From: Tetrahymena thermophila SB210
Lineage: Eukaryota > Ciliophora > Oligohymenophorea > Hymenostomatida > Tetrahymenidae
Length of the DNA stretch: 64,000 nt
Assembly (NCBI RefSeq): GCF_000189635.1
Contig: NW_002476398.1
Coordinates: 49,101-113,100 of the forward strand
Reading direction: 5' to 3'
Position 1 is the first letter of the stretch; the number at the start of each line of letters is the position of its first letter. Under the pieces are notes generated by a model. That model saw nothing but the letters and a program-made list of their open reading frames with translations, searched no databases and had not been told where the DNA came from. Below are positions 1 to 15,265 of the stretch, piece after piece. Position numbers and translations under genes: made by a program.

Positions 1-3000
1 TAATGTTTTAGCTTGGAACTATTTAAAATCTTGAGAATAAAATTTATATATTGCTGGCCTATCCAATATAAACTTATGAAGGTTCAGAGGATTAAATTAT
101 TTAAGTTTTGTATTAATTGAGAACATTACTAAGTTATTCTAGTAAATTAGAAGTATTTTAAATCTAATTGTTAATTTTAACAGATGAAAGAACAATTTTT
201 GCTTATGAATCAAAATAATTTTAAATATTGATACTACTGCCTTAACTAGAAAAATTATCTAAGAAAAAACTCTTCTAAATTATTACAGCACCTTTTTAGC
301 ATAATGACTTAATATTTAGTGCTCCACCAGTATTAAATGCAAAATTATTAGAAAACTCTGATCTGATTACGAAGATATCAAATGTTCTTGAATAAGTTGC
401 ATCAATGTAAATTGCTCCTCCTTGTGTTTCTAAATCATCTTAGCTGAAAGCAATATTGTTTTAAAAGGTACTTTTAAATATATCTAGCTTTCCATAATTT
501 TGTATAGTTAAATGAATAGCACCGCCCATTAAAGCTTGGCCAAAAATAAATTATGAATATTTTATGTCTAGCTATTCTGTGCTAATTGTGAAAAATCCAC
601 CATTTCTAACAGAAGTTGTATTAAAGTAATTATTTATGTTGCTAAAGTTACAAGATATTAAACTTATTTGCTTAACTAAACCTTATATCCAATTAAAAGG
701 CTATCTCAAATCTAAATTGGTAAAAGCAGAATTCAAAATGTTGACTTTAGTTGTTGCAGATTAAAAATAAAATCCAAATGATATCTTAGATATTATAGGC
801 TATTGATAATAATTAAAATAAATTATTTAAAATAAAAGTAAAAAATTTATTGAGTTTTATATTTATTAAAATAAATATCTTAAATTAGTCAAGAGAGTTT
901 TTAAATTTTTAAGTAAAAATTGATACTTTTTATGACAATGAAAATTGAGATTTAATGTAATACATTTACAAATAAATTATACTTAAATTAATAATTTACC
1001 TTATTAACTAATGAATATGCTGAAAATGATGCGAGAGTGACATTTTATACTGTAAAGTTAGTATTAAACTTTGAATTGATAGAAATTAATGAAATGTCTT
1101 GAGTGCTATCTAAAATAACTACTTTAGTTTAGTTACTTAAAATATTCTTAACATTAATTTAAAGAGTGTTTTATTATTGAGTATTAAAGTTATTTTCAAT
1201 AAAGACTATATTGCTAGAAATGCTAATTGATTATTACTCTAAATTTTAAATTGTTATTTCTTTTAGCGATTATCTTAAATAACATAATTAAGGGGCTATA
1301 AATTATTTACCTGTCTACTATTAAGTGATCTCTGATAATTATAATTTTTAAATGTTTTCTGTTTACACTAGTAAAAAGAATTAGTTATCTATTGTGGTAA
1401 TATTTTACATTAAAATTTATTTAAGACCACTAAATTGAATTAATATTTAAGTTAAATCTTACTAAAATTTATTCCTTTGAATGTTAATTCCATTAATAAT
1501 GCAATTACTACTTTATTAAGTTTGTATCATTAAAAGGAAAAACGGATTATAAGAAGCATTATTATTCATAATTTAAACTTCAGAGAGAAGTGAAGTTTAG
1601 TTTCCTTAATTTAGTTAACTATCTAGTTATTAAATAAAACTATAGTTTGTAATATTATTTGAAATGATATTCATCTCTGTAATGTTAAAGATATTCGATA
1701 TAATTAATGGGATAGATTCTTGTTATATTTATGAAAATACACAGTTATTGAAATTAAGTTTGTTAACTAAGAATTAATTTATATTATTTGAATTTATTAT
1801 TTAAGACTTGTGAAGAAATTTGCTCTTTGAAAAATCCAAATTTTTAATATCTATAGTAATGTTTTAATTCACCTAATAATTCTATTATAGATCTATCATT
1901 ACAGATTTTTAATCAAAAGTTGATTCCTTAATTAACATATTATATATTTAAATAGTAGTATTCCTACTATTTAAAGATAATAATGCAGATTATTAGATAT
2001 TTACCTAAAAATATTTATTTAAAAATTTAATGTATAAAATGGATTTCAAATTTTAATTATAATATTTTTAAAGATTAAATAATTAGTAATGTTTGAGAAA
2101 TTACGTTAATTAGTTAAGATGAATTAATTTCTAGGTATATTTCAGAATTCTCTTCAATAGTATAAACATTTATCAATGATTGAGCATTATTTATTAAAAT
2201 ATTTTGAAAAACTACTTGTTGGAATATCACATTTGCTTACTGTACTTTTGAAAAAGTAAGAGTTAAATATTAATTAGAAGTTTATTCTTCAACTTATTAA
2301 AATTAACAATTTATCAAATAAATGTCTTATAGTAGGTTTTCAAGTATTATCAAACCAAAGCTCACACTGTTTCTTTACTATTAGAAAGATATGTTTTCGA
2401 TGTATACTTTATCGAACCCAGAAATAGTAAATTCTCCTAATTACATGAATTGTAAAACAAAACTTGAGTTTAATGTTGTTATATTCAAGCTTGTAGTCAA
2501 AGTTCTAAAACTATCTTTTATTGTAATTCCAAAAATTTAAGGTTTATAATCCTTACAAGTATCATCAACAAATATTAATTAAACTTCTAACTCTTTAACC
2601 TATAACTCATTGTAGTATATTATTGCTTAATTATAATCTATCTCGTTTATAATAAATTCATCCAAATTTACTTCGCTTAATCTACTAAAGTTCATTGGTT
2701 AATCCTCAGAACCGTCTCCTATTCTACTACTAAGATCTAAACACTGAGCATATATAATTTTTTACTTCTTATAATAACATCCTTGTTCTGTATTTTAACA
2801 TAAGTAGCACTTTTTTCTAGATTTATCATAGGTTATAGTATAATCCTATAAAATATAACTTTAGTCTAGAGTTTGTTTGCAAGATAAGCATTAAGCATCA
2901 TATAAAAAAAGTGGATTTAAACTTGTATCACTATTGTTTATGCATGTTTCGCAGCTTTAAAAAAAATAAATTAAAATGAATTTAATAATGAAAATAAAAT

Positions 3001-6000
3001 ACAGGATAGGACATATTTAACAATCATCTCCAGATGAAGTCAAGGTTATCATACCATGAGGATCAGGGATATAATTTGATTTAAAATAAAAGGTACCAAT
3101 AAAATAAGTTAGCTAGCTTAACTGAGCTAATAGTTTATCATAGTTGCATTGGATGCATTATGGTTGATTGTTAATTAAAATGCACTTAAGGCAGTTTGAT
3201 CCACATTTAATTTAAATACAACTTTTAGATTACTAATTTAAGTAGTAGCCATCTTAACATTATGTACAAAACAATTAGAAATTATTTAAATTAAACTTTA
3301 ACCTTTCATCAATCGTCAATTTTGTTCTTTCATACAATAATTCTGATGTGAAGTTATAATTTCTTGTACCTTTTTTTAAATATTTTAATAAATTGAATAA
3401 TAATTAAAAATTTTTATGTAATACCTTCATAACATTTTGAACATCCTGTTGGGCACTTTTTGCATTAAAGCAAAGAAGGTATGCTATATTAATCTATGCA
3501 TTAAATGCATTAATAAATCTGGTCATTTTAATTACTTGAGCTAGGATCTTGATATTTAAAGCACTTTTAGCATCCAATAATCTATGGTAAATTATTAATT
3601 ATTTAAAATGCTAGAAAAAAAATTAGTTACATTATTTTTGCATAGGTCTTCTTAGCAACGATATATTTTCGATACTTAATTTAAAATATATCCTCCCTTA
3701 CAAAAGTAACATTGAACACTTTATGTGCTTCCAGTGGGTGGAGAAGGATTAGTTGTAGCAGCCTATGGAGTAAAACAGTTACTGCATTTTTTATCTTTAG
3801 TTTACGATAGGCAACCAAATGAGCAACGAGTTTTATCACTAGATAATAGATACCCTTATGCACAGTTTTTACAAATTTAAGTTGTTATAACATTTTATAT
3901 ATTTTACACATATGACCAAATCTAAACAGTTAAATCATATTAATTTGCTCCTTGTTCTATTTTAATAGTGCTATAATCACAATTATTAATGTTCTTAACA
4001 CACGATTATCCTTATATTAAATATTCATTTAATATAATTATTTTAAATAATAAATAACATAAAAATACCATCAAATGATGTGAAATAGCCATTTTAACAG
4101 AGTGTACATTTCTTAATAAAATTTTGTTGAGTTATCTAATCAAGTGAGTATGAAATTAACTAAGCCTGGTTGTAATTTAGCACAGACAAGTAGTTTTCTT
4201 ATTAATAATTGAAAGATAATTATATAAAAAAATAAATATCTAATTATTAATATAATTTTTAGAGATTTATTAAGTTTCTAAAATAAGTATTTAATAAAGT
4301 TAATATGATTTATAAATAATCATGAAATATAAAATATTACCATACTAGCATTTTTTACAATTAGTCTCGCATTGGATACATGTATAAAGGTCATATGAGA
4401 CCAAATAAAAATCGGCACATTGTAAGCATATTTTAACAAAAATAAAACTCTTAAACTATTTTTAGTCTATCTGTGCTTTAAATACAGCCTTTCCAGCAAT
4501 AAAAGTTGCATACTAGCAATTTAAGCAATTATTAGGGCATTACTCACATATTCCATTATTTAATACATATGAATCTTAACATTAGACACAAACAGCTATT
4601 TTATCTGAACTTTAAATGCAAGATTTACATCCTAATGAACCTATTTTTTTTAAGTATTATGAAAAACTAAATAGTCATAAATAGTATGTTACATAATTTA
4701 GATTGGTAACTGATTAACTAAAATTAATTAATAATTTATTGAACTTTATAATTGAGTGCTTATTATTTTGATAATTAGATTTGCAACACATCGTCTAATG
4801 AAATTTTAAAGTTAGTACAAGTTTTATATTGAGATTAGCTCTATTACCTATTGATTTATAATAATCAAGTTTATATAGTTATTATTATTACATTTTTTAA
4901 TTTTTACCATATTCCATATTCTGAAGAGCAATCTAAACACTCGTATATTGGTATTTTGTTGTAGTATGGCTTCAGACTTAAATCTTATAATATCATCTAT
5001 GAGCATTATATACATGTTTATTATTTTGATCCTTACTGATACAAAAAATATCCTTCTATACATTAAGTGCAGAATGTAGGAGAATTACAAGAATAGCATC
5101 TAAAATATTTTATAAAAACTGATTATTATTAATTTATTAAATTATTTTAATTTTATACCCTTTAGGACATTTGAGTAATGGATTTAAAATACAATTTTAA
5201 TTATCATAACAGTCTTATTTGATATAAATTAAGTTCATATCAAAACTTAATTGTTGAGGTATTGGAGAAAGTTGTAATTTTTATTCTAAGTTATAACATT
5301 TTTAATTCCCAGGATTGAAATAATATATAGGGCATTCTAGGCAATTATGATTATTAATAGATATATCTTAGCAGAATGACTAACTATTCATACAATTCAT
5401 ATTTCCTATTTGATTTGGAACATTTAAGTTATTAAGTATGCATGAATTTGATTTTGGTTCATATATAAAGCATGATTTATCTTAAACTAACTTTAATAAT
5501 TCAGTGGAACCTTTACACATATTATCGATTAAACAATAACCAGTTGGGCAAATATAACAATTAGAAGATTCTAAACTTTGACATATGCCTAAGTTATATA
5601 TAAATATTAATTAAAATATATTATTTATCTTATTTATAATTTATAAAATTCAAAATATTTTACATTCATTTTTATAAAATATTTTAGAAAATTATTATTA
5701 GTTATCAATATAATAAATTTAATTATAAATATAATAAGAATTAGTAATGATTATCTTGATAAAAATGGATATAGTGAAAATAATTTACCGTTAATATCTT
5801 TGCATTAATATTTAGATGGTAACACAAGATCTTAGCAGGTATTTGAAGCGCTACTTGATAAGCATTAGCTAATTTCACAATTGCTACATTATCCACTTTA
5901 AGAACAGAATCCATTTTTATCAATACAAACACCTTAAGTAAGATCTATCAATATGCATGAAAGCTTAGAAGGATCAATACAATATTTTTTAAAATCACAC

Positions 6001-9000
6001 ATCACCTTTTTAATAAATAATTTTAAATCTTATTTTTTTAAAGGTTCAAATTTACAGCTGTAGGCATTCCTTATTTCAAGCAAAACTATGTATCTTTCAT
6101 TTGACCTATTAAAATTATTTTATTTATAATTTAATGATATATTTTAATACTTACCTATTGCATTTGGATTGTTGTAGTCTAGCTTTACACAATAATAATT
6201 TTTAGTTTTCTTATTTTCCATTAAACAAAAACTAGTTATATAAAATTAAAATTAATTAAACAAATAAGTTAAAAAACAAAAGGATAACCCTATTTGATAA
6301 CATATAGATGCTCCATATTAACCTTCAGATTATGGTAATAAGCAACTATACGTACCATTCTCTTTGCCTGGATATTCAGGGGATAAGCGCTAGCATTCTC
6401 CATTTAATAAGCAATAGCCATCAGTACAAGCACTTGCGCCTGGGACTCCTTCTTATATACACTGCTAATTGTCCTCACTTCTCCCTACCATCTATGGGTT
6501 ATTAGGGTCCATTTATTAACACTAATTTTAGTTTTAAGTATTGATACAGTATTAGCCACTTAAACATCCCATACTATTAGCTTTATTTAATTCGGAATAG
6601 TAATTTATTTTTATTTAATTAATATAATATATTTACGCTAATTCAAATCCTAACAGGTTTAATCAGTTTTCTTTGCTTTGTAAATAAGATCAGGATATAT
6701 CGGGTCACTTTCTTAGAGTTATTAACATTTGTATCCACCTCTAAAGAAAAGATAAAAATTTCAAATTATTTTATGTTAATATTAATGCTTATTTTATGTT
6801 ACCCAACATCAAGGATACAATATGTCAATCCATAACATGATTCTATTTCTGTTAATGCAAATAAAGTTTTTATTTGACTAAAAGTTTTAAAATTTACTAT
6901 TTGTAGTGATTTCATCTTAAATAATACAACCTTAGTTAATATCAGTCCCAACAATCAGGTCTCCATTATAAATATATCCTTGAATTAAGCAATATTATCC
7001 TAAAAACGAATCAGTGTACAAACATGTGCTTGAAACACATGTTTCAATTTCATCTCCTAATTTATTAGGATCCAAATATGGTAAGCAATATTGTGTATCT
7101 TTTTGCCTTGCAAATCTATTACTATCATATGAAAGTAATAACTATTGACACTGATTTTCATTTTGCTAATTTAGGCAAAATTATCCCTTCATACACCTAA
7201 TTATTTTATAAAGTTATTATTATTCAATTTAAAATTCTAAATTAAATACCTAACTGCATTTGGTTAGTCTTTCTAAAGGCAATACCCATCTTAATCTATT
7301 CCAACTCTCTGTAGAACAGCATCGAAAAGAAAACAACCTTCCATATAACTTGGTTGTTGTTATATCTGTATACAATAATTTTGAGAACATTACTATTTTA
7401 CTATTAAATAATTTATTTGATTTACTTAAGCTTAATTACTAAAAAAATTTACAAGAGCTGTAGTACTAACCTGATACAGCGCATTTGAAATTGTTCTATA
7501 CACCCTAAATACAAATATCAATTTTTATTTTTAATGAAACATTTAAAAAATTTTACAGATTATTAAGGATCATTGTCATTTATTTAAACACAACAGCTCT
7601 AAATTAAATCTATACAATAATCTTTTGTACATTCAATACTTATTTTTTCTCCTTATTTCAAACACTAATGCTAAATATTTTTTCCTACATAAGTAGAGTC
7701 ATATTTTTAGCAATATTAATTAGATATAATGCAGAATCTTAAATTAATAAAACAAAATGAATATAATAAAATTTAAATAGATTAATATTATTACCCAGTA
7801 TAACATTAAATAGGTTAAGTTATTTACTGATTTATCTCTAAACACTAATATTTACTTTTATCTACACCTACATATTAATTACCATCAAGTTATCTGATAT
7901 ATCCATCGGTATCTTAACAATAATCTTATCTTAAATTTACCAAATCTAATAATTTAAAAATAAATTGAAGCTAGAAGTAATAATTTAATTTTACCTGCTA
8001 AAGTGCCTTATTATATCGTAACTTAATCTTAAACAGCACATTATTTACTCTGAACAATATATCCTAAATATGTTGGATCATTCATATAAACAACACAAAA
8101 CTAAACCGAGGTTTAATCAACAAGACAAACGTTTTTTTAATCATTAAAGCAGCTTTCTACCTAAGTTACCTACTAATAGCTTGTTAAACACTATAGCTAT
8201 GTGTCTCTACCAATATATTAGTTCAAAGAGTATTAAAAGCATTTACCATTAAGAATACAACCGTATGTGATAGTTTAATAACAAGCGTTGTTAGCAAAAC
8301 ATATTGTATTATCTTAAAAACAACTTTTAATTAAAAAAATTTAGAAAAGAGATAAAAGAAAAAAATAAAATTGATTTTTTACCGAATTGCTGTAGTTTAT
8401 CCAAAATTTAAACATTTTCCATTAGAATCTATCCCAACAGCTCCTTATGAGCCATCAAAATTGAAACAAGCGTTTTAATTATTTAATGTTTTATAACAAT
8501 TATTTTGGGCACATTTCAAAAGGTCTTAAATAGAATTAATAAATAAATAAATTTATTTATTTTTAATTAAAAAAAAATTACTAGGAACATATTGATTCAA
8601 AGCAATGCAATTTCCATTCTAATCGACTCCCTAAAAATATTATTTTATTTTTTGTCAAAAACTAAATAATTTAAAAGAATATTACTGAGAATTGTGGATT
8701 ATTATTTGTTAACCAATAACACATTTAATTAAGCATGCAAACATTTAAATATCTATAACCACATTCAATAGCTCCAGGCTGCTATTGAGGGGCACATTAT
8801 AGATTAGATAATTTTGAAATATTAATTTTATCAAATCCTATTTACTAGCATGTGTTGTTCCAAATACAATATCTATTCATCATTAAATATAATAAATAAA
8901 GTAAATTAGAATGATATATTTTACCCTGAAATACAAAATTCAATCAAAGAATTAGCTTAACTATTAACTTTTAGGCATTTAGAGTAATTTGTTTCCCTGC

Positions 9001-11018
9001 CAACATATGGTATTTATATTTAAACAATTTAAAAATTTTCATCTTAACAGAAATTAGGATTTAGGTTTGTAATTTCTATTTTTAAAATAAAAAATAAATT
9101 TTTAAATAGATAAATTAAATATATTAAATTTTACATTATAATTATATATTTGAAGTTTTTTAGTTTTGTTAAGCACAAAATCCTGTCCCACTTATATATC
9201 CTAGGTATATTTAGTAATTATCTTAATATTTTACACAACTAGTTTGATCACTTTTTTGGCAAATACTTTGAGGATCATTAAAACAGTATTAAATTGTTTA
9301 TCCAAGATTTAATTACTGTAAACTTGTTAAGCAATTAAAGTTTGTGTCTCTACCAATAAATTAATTAATATCGATTTATTAGCAATTTCCATTATTAACA
9401 CAATATCCATATAAAGAACTATTATCTAATTACTTACATACTTAACTTGAAGGATCGTAACATATATTTTAAATTTTAGAACTACAACTATTTATTTATT
9501 TTAAAATTAAAATTATTATGTTAAGATATATTAATGTATTATTTTTAAAATAAATCAAATAAAAATAAATTTCAAATATTTATCAATTTTCACTCTCTCA
9601 TTTTTTTCCTTAAAGAAAATATAAACTATTTTTTAATTAATTAGAATTTTTGCTTGTAGATTTTGATAAATTAAAAAAATAAAAGTTTACCAAGTAGTAG
9701 CTTAATTTAAACCAACACAATTACCGCTACCATCTTATCCAACAGCTAGTAAAGAACTGCCAATCTATGTACTAGTTGCACCAATTAGACAAGTTCTAAT
9801 AATAAAAAATAAATTATTTAGGAATTAATAATTAAAGAAATCTACTAGCTGCTACAGTCAATCAGAATTCTTTTTTTATTAGAATAGATTTATTATTATA
9901 ATTATAATCCTAAAAGACATTTTCCACTTTAATCTTTTGCCTATTGTTAAAATAATTATTTAAAAACAATTTTTATTATTTATAATTACTCTAATATCAG
10001 GATAAAGAGGATCATTAATGAGAATACAAGCTGCCTCATTATTTATGTTATGAACACAATATTAAGGCTTACAATTTATAAAATTATCACTTGAAAAATA
10101 ATAGCCTTCCTTAATACATTCATTCATACTAGTTCTACCCTATCATACATATTTTTATTTAAAAAATGAAAGATCAATAGGAATTTACTCTAATTTCAGG
10201 TGACTCATATCTTATGCAAGCATATTAGTTAAATTTGTTTTTAGATTTGCAGTGTGTAATATTACACTATATCATTTGATTATAATATTAATTTTCAATC
10301 ACACATATTCCTTCGATGGTTGTCCCCTAAAAAGTTTTCAGGTTAATGTAATTGAAATTAAAAATAATAAATATTAGTTTACAAACGCTTCTATTTTCTT
10401 TATACACTAATTATTGAGTATTGAAAAACAATATCCACTATTTTTAATTAAAATAAATGTAATATAAATTTTCTAAATTAATCTTACAATTGATCACATT
10501 TTTATATTGATAGATCCTAACAAAGATTATTAAAGTTTTAAATTCTTTTCTAAAGACCGATTTTAATAAATCCATACTAGTCTTAGCAATATCCATCCTT
10601 AATATACCTGAAAACTTTTTAACCAAAAGATGGTTTCATTAGAAAAAGATAGTAATAAATAGATAATTAAATTACTCAAAGGCCTGCTTTATTATGAAGC
10701 ATTTTCATATATTCCTATACAGATACCTTCTTCAGTAATTGCAACTATGTTTTTAGATTTCTATATTTTTACACAACTTTTTCTATCCTAAGTTATGCAT
10801 ACATTTTCTTATTTACTGATGCAAAAATCAATTTTATCGTATTATATAGAGTCAGTCACGCAGTACCCATTTTTCATTTCTCTTCCAATAAATTCTACTC
10901 CATCAATTTAAACGCATTTACTAACTCTCTAGTCAAAGCAATCTAATTTTTAATCACACTTGCAACTAATTTTGACTAAAATCAAAAAAAATATAATCAC
11001 TGCTATTTAGATAGCCAT
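1..11018 (-). CDS. Giant cysteine-rich / PMP-like beta-helix surface protein, copy A (C-terminus outside window)
   Basis: This is the first of four paralogues, read with TAA/TAG as Gln. The start at 11018 opens a hydrophobic signal-like stretch (MAIQIAVIIFFLILVKISCK). Exon 1 is 10676-11018 and ends in phase 1; the next exon continues in frame with a GYC module. Roughly 10900-6100 encodes repeated small cysteine modules, with many introns. About 6000-3000 encodes furin-like CxxC repeats. An exon starting at 2954 opens with CETC and matches the first beta-helix exon of copies B and D. From about 2900 to the left edge the protein is beta-helix-like, with GGAI and GGAL motifs (for example near 330 and 410). 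The membrane domain lies beyond position 1. By family logic this is a secreted or membrane-anchored surface protein; the ligand is unknown. I did not check every intron between 1 and 10000, so hidden frame breaks are possible. Confidence 0.75.
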
Positions 11019-12472
11019 ATATCCTCACACTTTTTTAAAGATACAAAATTTAATTATTTTCTACAATACTTATTTATTTATATATTTTTTATTTAAATTA
11101 TTAAAATAATTCAAAAGGTTAAGTACATTTAATTAATACGAAGGTTAAAACACTGAAATTATAGATTACATTTATTTCTTGAAATTAATTTTTTTAATAA
11201 TTTAAAAATGTAAGAACAATAAATATGATAAATTGTAACCAGAAAATAATAAAATATGTTATTTTTGATATTTAAAGTTTTATTTTTGTAACTATACAAT
11301 ATTATCATCATATTATTACTTAAAATATGATAAAAGATTTAAGTTTATTGAATTAAAACATAAAATATAAAAAATAATTAAAATAATTATTATACTACCA
11401 AAATATTTTATTATTCAAATCTAGAAATATTTTTTCTTTTACAAAAATATGGATTAAGTCTAAAATGTTGATTAAAATTAGATAAATATTGCAAAAAAAC
11501 TATAAAAATAATAGAAATATTTAATCCTTTTATCTTAAAACTAAAAAGTTTATTAATTTTTTAATACAGTAAGGGTCTTGTTAATAAACAAGATTCAAGT
11601 TTTAATGGAATTTATTTTAGATAACCAAATTTCTTTTATATTTAATTTCCTTTTTAGCTTTATTGGGATATAAGAAAATCAAAAAAAGTATGATAAATTT
11701 TTTCTTTTTTAAGATGTAAGCAAAAGAGTTTAAAAAATTAACTAGTAATTAATATTATGAAATGGTCTAAATAATTATTTTCTTAAAAATTCAAATTTTC
11801 AATTTTAGTTTTCTTTAATTTTAATCAGAAAATATAAAAGAAATTACTATTATAAAATAATGATTAAGGTTTTTTAATTTTTCAATTTAAAATATTTTAT
11901 TTAATCTTATCTGACTTTTTTCCAAAAAAACACAAATATTTAATAATAAACTCTTTTATAAGTAAATATAATAATTTTTAAACCTCTGAGAGATTTAAGA
12001 TAGGGAACAACCATAAAGATAATTACATTCTATTTAATGAATATATTTATATTTAAAATTTTAAGGGCTAGTATAATATAGTGGAAATAAAAAAGATTTA
12101 CAGAACTACAATTAACTTTTATAACACATAATTATTACTCATAAAATATAAATTAGTTAGCTAGCTGAATTATTAACTAATAAAAAATATTTGATTAAAT
12201 TGTTGTAATAAAAATATTCAACTTTTTTAATATTATGTTATTTTGGTGAATATCAGGTTTTATTAATTTTAAATTCTTTTCTGCTTTCTTTGGTAATTTT
12301 TTTAAAAATTTTTATTCTACTATTCTATTGCTCAATATAATTGTTTTTATTTATTTCATAAATCTTATTAATAAAGCTAATTTCTTTTGATCAATTGTTT
12401 TACAAAAAAACAAAGAAAATTTAGTAAAAGTATTAATTAAAATTTGATTAATAAGCAAAGTAGAAACTGAAA
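11019..12472. other. Intergenic region between divergent genes
   Basis: About 1.45 kb of very AT-rich sequence lies between the start of copy A (minus) and the start of the first two-pass membrane gene (plus). It should hold both promoters. No open frame with coding character was seen. A short perfect hairpin, TCTTGTT-AATA-AACAAGA, lies near 11577-11594. No recognisable regulatory motif can be named. Confidence 0.6.
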
Positions 12473-14650
12473 ATGATTGAACTTCTTAAATATTTTGATA
12501 TTTTTTCTTAACCAATTTAATTTAATGGAGATTCTTCTTAAAAAAAGAAGACGAGTCTTGGGATTACTCTAAGTTTTTTTATATTTGTTTCAACTCTTTT
12601 TTATTTTACTTATCTCTCTTAGCTCTACTTTAGTAATTAAATAGATCCTAAATTTAGATCATAAAATTTTGTCACAAATGATGTTGTTAATATTACATTG
12701 AGTGATGATACTTTTGGATTTTAGCTAGCTCCTTAATTTGGTTAGAATCTCATTTAAGAATAAGACAGTAAAAATAAAACATATATTGTTTTCTTAGCAT
12801 TTTATTAATAGAGAAATAGTAGTACTTTTAAAAGTTAATAATTAGATGTTGTGAAATGCTAAAATCCAGAGTTAGAGGGTTTTTACTGCATAGATTTTTC
12901 AAGAGCTCCTAATCTAAACATTACAATCAGTCATAGAAAAAGTCTTTTTTCTGAATTAATAATTTATCCATACAGATGTCAAGATACTGATAATTTGAAA
13001 TAATTTGTCCCTGATAATTGTGCAGATCCCTATGAGATTGAAAGTTATTTGTCTAGTTTACATAACACTTTGAATTTTAAAATATAAGTTTCTTAGATTA
13101 ATATTACTTCAAAATAAGTAGAAGTAAGCTATGTTAATAACCGACTTCCTGCTTTAGGTAATTTTATAACATTAGCTGAGCTTAAGATGAAAAAGTAGAT
13201 TACATCAGTTAAAGAAGGATTTTTTATTTAATCAGAAAGCATCTTTTCTTCTCCAATAACTGCTCAATTTGCTTCATCATCTTTAGATTATAAATCTTAT
13301 GTTAAACAGACTGGCCAAAAAATGATATCTATAGTAGTTGTAGATGCTGATGAAAATGTTGAGTATTCGTTTGTTTAATACCCACCTTATACAGAGGTTT
13401 TAGCACTCTGCAATAGCTTTTTTTCATTACTTATGATCCTAGGAGTCATTTGTAAAATGGCTGCCTTACGTATAATCAGATAAGATATATTTTTATTGTT
13501 TTTATAAAATACTTATTTGGAAACATACTAAAAAATTCTTAAAAATTGCAAATTAATAGAATTTAAAAACGACATTTAACCAATTTAGAGATCTAAAAGT
13601 ATATTTTTAGATGAAAATGAAGCTACTGAATCGGATTAAAAAATACAAATTCCAATTTTTAAAGAATTAAAAAGTTTGTCTGTTTTTAAATAGGGTTTTA
13701 GTATTGACCAAAAATAAGGCTCAAGCCCTTAACAAAATTTATCTATTTTAGACAATTAAAGCTCTATATCTTAATCTAATGTACTTTTTTAGACTAATTT
13801 AGATTAAAGTGATATCAAAAATAAGATTAATAGAGATTCTCCTCTTTTAAATGTTAAAAAGAATATTTTAAAAAGAAATTTTATTAATTAATCTTAGAAT
13901 CAAAAAGTAAAGAAGTTGTAGGATAACAGCTTTTACTAAAAAAGCTAATCCTAAAATTTAAAGTAGGAATTAGTGGAAGATGCAAATAAAAATAACACTT
14001 ATATTCATACAATAAAGTAAATGCTATTATCATTTCAAAATAATAGTATTAAGCATAAAGTTTAAAACTTACTTTTCAAAACAAGGTAATTTATTTATAT
14101 TATCAATTAATTATCTAAAAAAAATAATTTTAATAAAAAATTAAAAATTTTATTTTAACTTTTAATTGATAAAAAAGGTTATTTAGTAGAAATAAGTTCC
14201 TTGAATCTTAAGGATTAAATAAGTAAATGGTGGAAAAAATAGAAAAAGAAGTTTTATCAAGTTAAGATTTTTACAAGGTTTATAAAGATATTTTGTTTTT
14301 GAAAAAAGCTATTATGATTCTTTTTAGTAAAGATTAACTTGCTGCTTTAAAATTAGTAGGTTATTCGCATGAATTTCTAGGGTTTAATTTAGATAGAGAA
14401 ATAAACTAAACATTATTAAATGGTAAATTATTTTCATTAAGAATATTTGATATAAATTTAACATTTTCTAATTATCAAATAAGATCGATTTTAGAAGAGT
14501 TATTTAGAGTAACAGTTCGTTATTTAATAGTATGAAGAGCTGTAAAGCTAATAAGTAAACTTATTTCTGTAGAGGTATTAAAAATAATAAAATCTAAGTT
14601 AAATTGATAAAAGAATATATTCGTCTATGTGTATAAATTAAATTGTATGA
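12473..14650 (+). CDS. Two-pass transmembrane protein, ciliate-specific family (tandem copy 1)
   Basis: There are three exons, 12473-14085, 14178-14422 and 14484-14650, giving 674 residues and a TGA stop. A short cytosolic N-terminus is followed by a first membrane segment (about residues 33-52) that runs into the motif LYFSNQIDPKFRSQ. A luminal domain of about 250 residues carries four cysteines also present in copy 2, two of them in the block RCQDTD...VPDNCADP. A second membrane segment (about 311-333, LMILGVICKMAAL) follows. The rest is cytosolic: a Ser/Gln/Asn-rich low-complexity stretch, then a C-terminal block conserved in copy 2 (FLES, GLNKQ, LVGYSHEFLG) and a tail rich in Gln. Many Tetrahymena and Paramecium predicted membrane proteins share this N-terminal pattern; no function is known to me. 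The third exon was placed by matching the second copy, where the same frame ends at the same TGA. Confidence 0.88.
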
Positions 14651-15265
14651 TCTACTTACTTTTTTAGTTTAATTTTTTTGTAAGCCTTTATCAATTTTAC
14701 ACTTGCAAATAAAATATATACTATACTTTAAACTTTATATATCTGTCTTAAATATTTAATTATATTAAATATACCTAAAAATATGATTGCTATATTTTTA
14801 TTTAAAGATTTTTTAATACTTCTACCATTCAACCCCCCTAAAATATCTGGATTAAAAATAACCTTTTAAACAACAAAAACTTCCTAAAAATATGTTAAAA
14901 TTGAAATTAATAAAGATAGATTGATAATATGTAATAATATAATTTAAAAGATAATTATTTTTATTTGTTAAATTTATTTATAAAAATAATCTAAATTTTA
15001 TTTTTTAAAAAGATTAATTATTAATCAAATTTTTTTTTGACCACTCTATTACTTTTAAAAAGCTATGATAATTTTTTATTGATTTCTTACCTGTTTCATA
15101 TTCAATAAATTATTTATTTTTAATAAATTAAAAAATATGTATGATTTAATAGCTTTTTAATATCATTTGAATGTTTAATTTGATTTTTTAAAGGTTTTTA
15201 CTCTTAATTAAAATAAAAGAAAAATAGAAAGTAGAGATAATCTAAAAAAATTGAAGGATATTCTA
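14651..15265 (+). other. Intergenic region between tandem copies
   Basis: About 615 nt of AT-rich sequence separates the two tandem genes. It contains a short C-run near 14831-14838, unusual for this DNA. No open frame was seen. It should hold the 3' UTR of copy 1 and the promoter of copy 2. Confidence 0.55.
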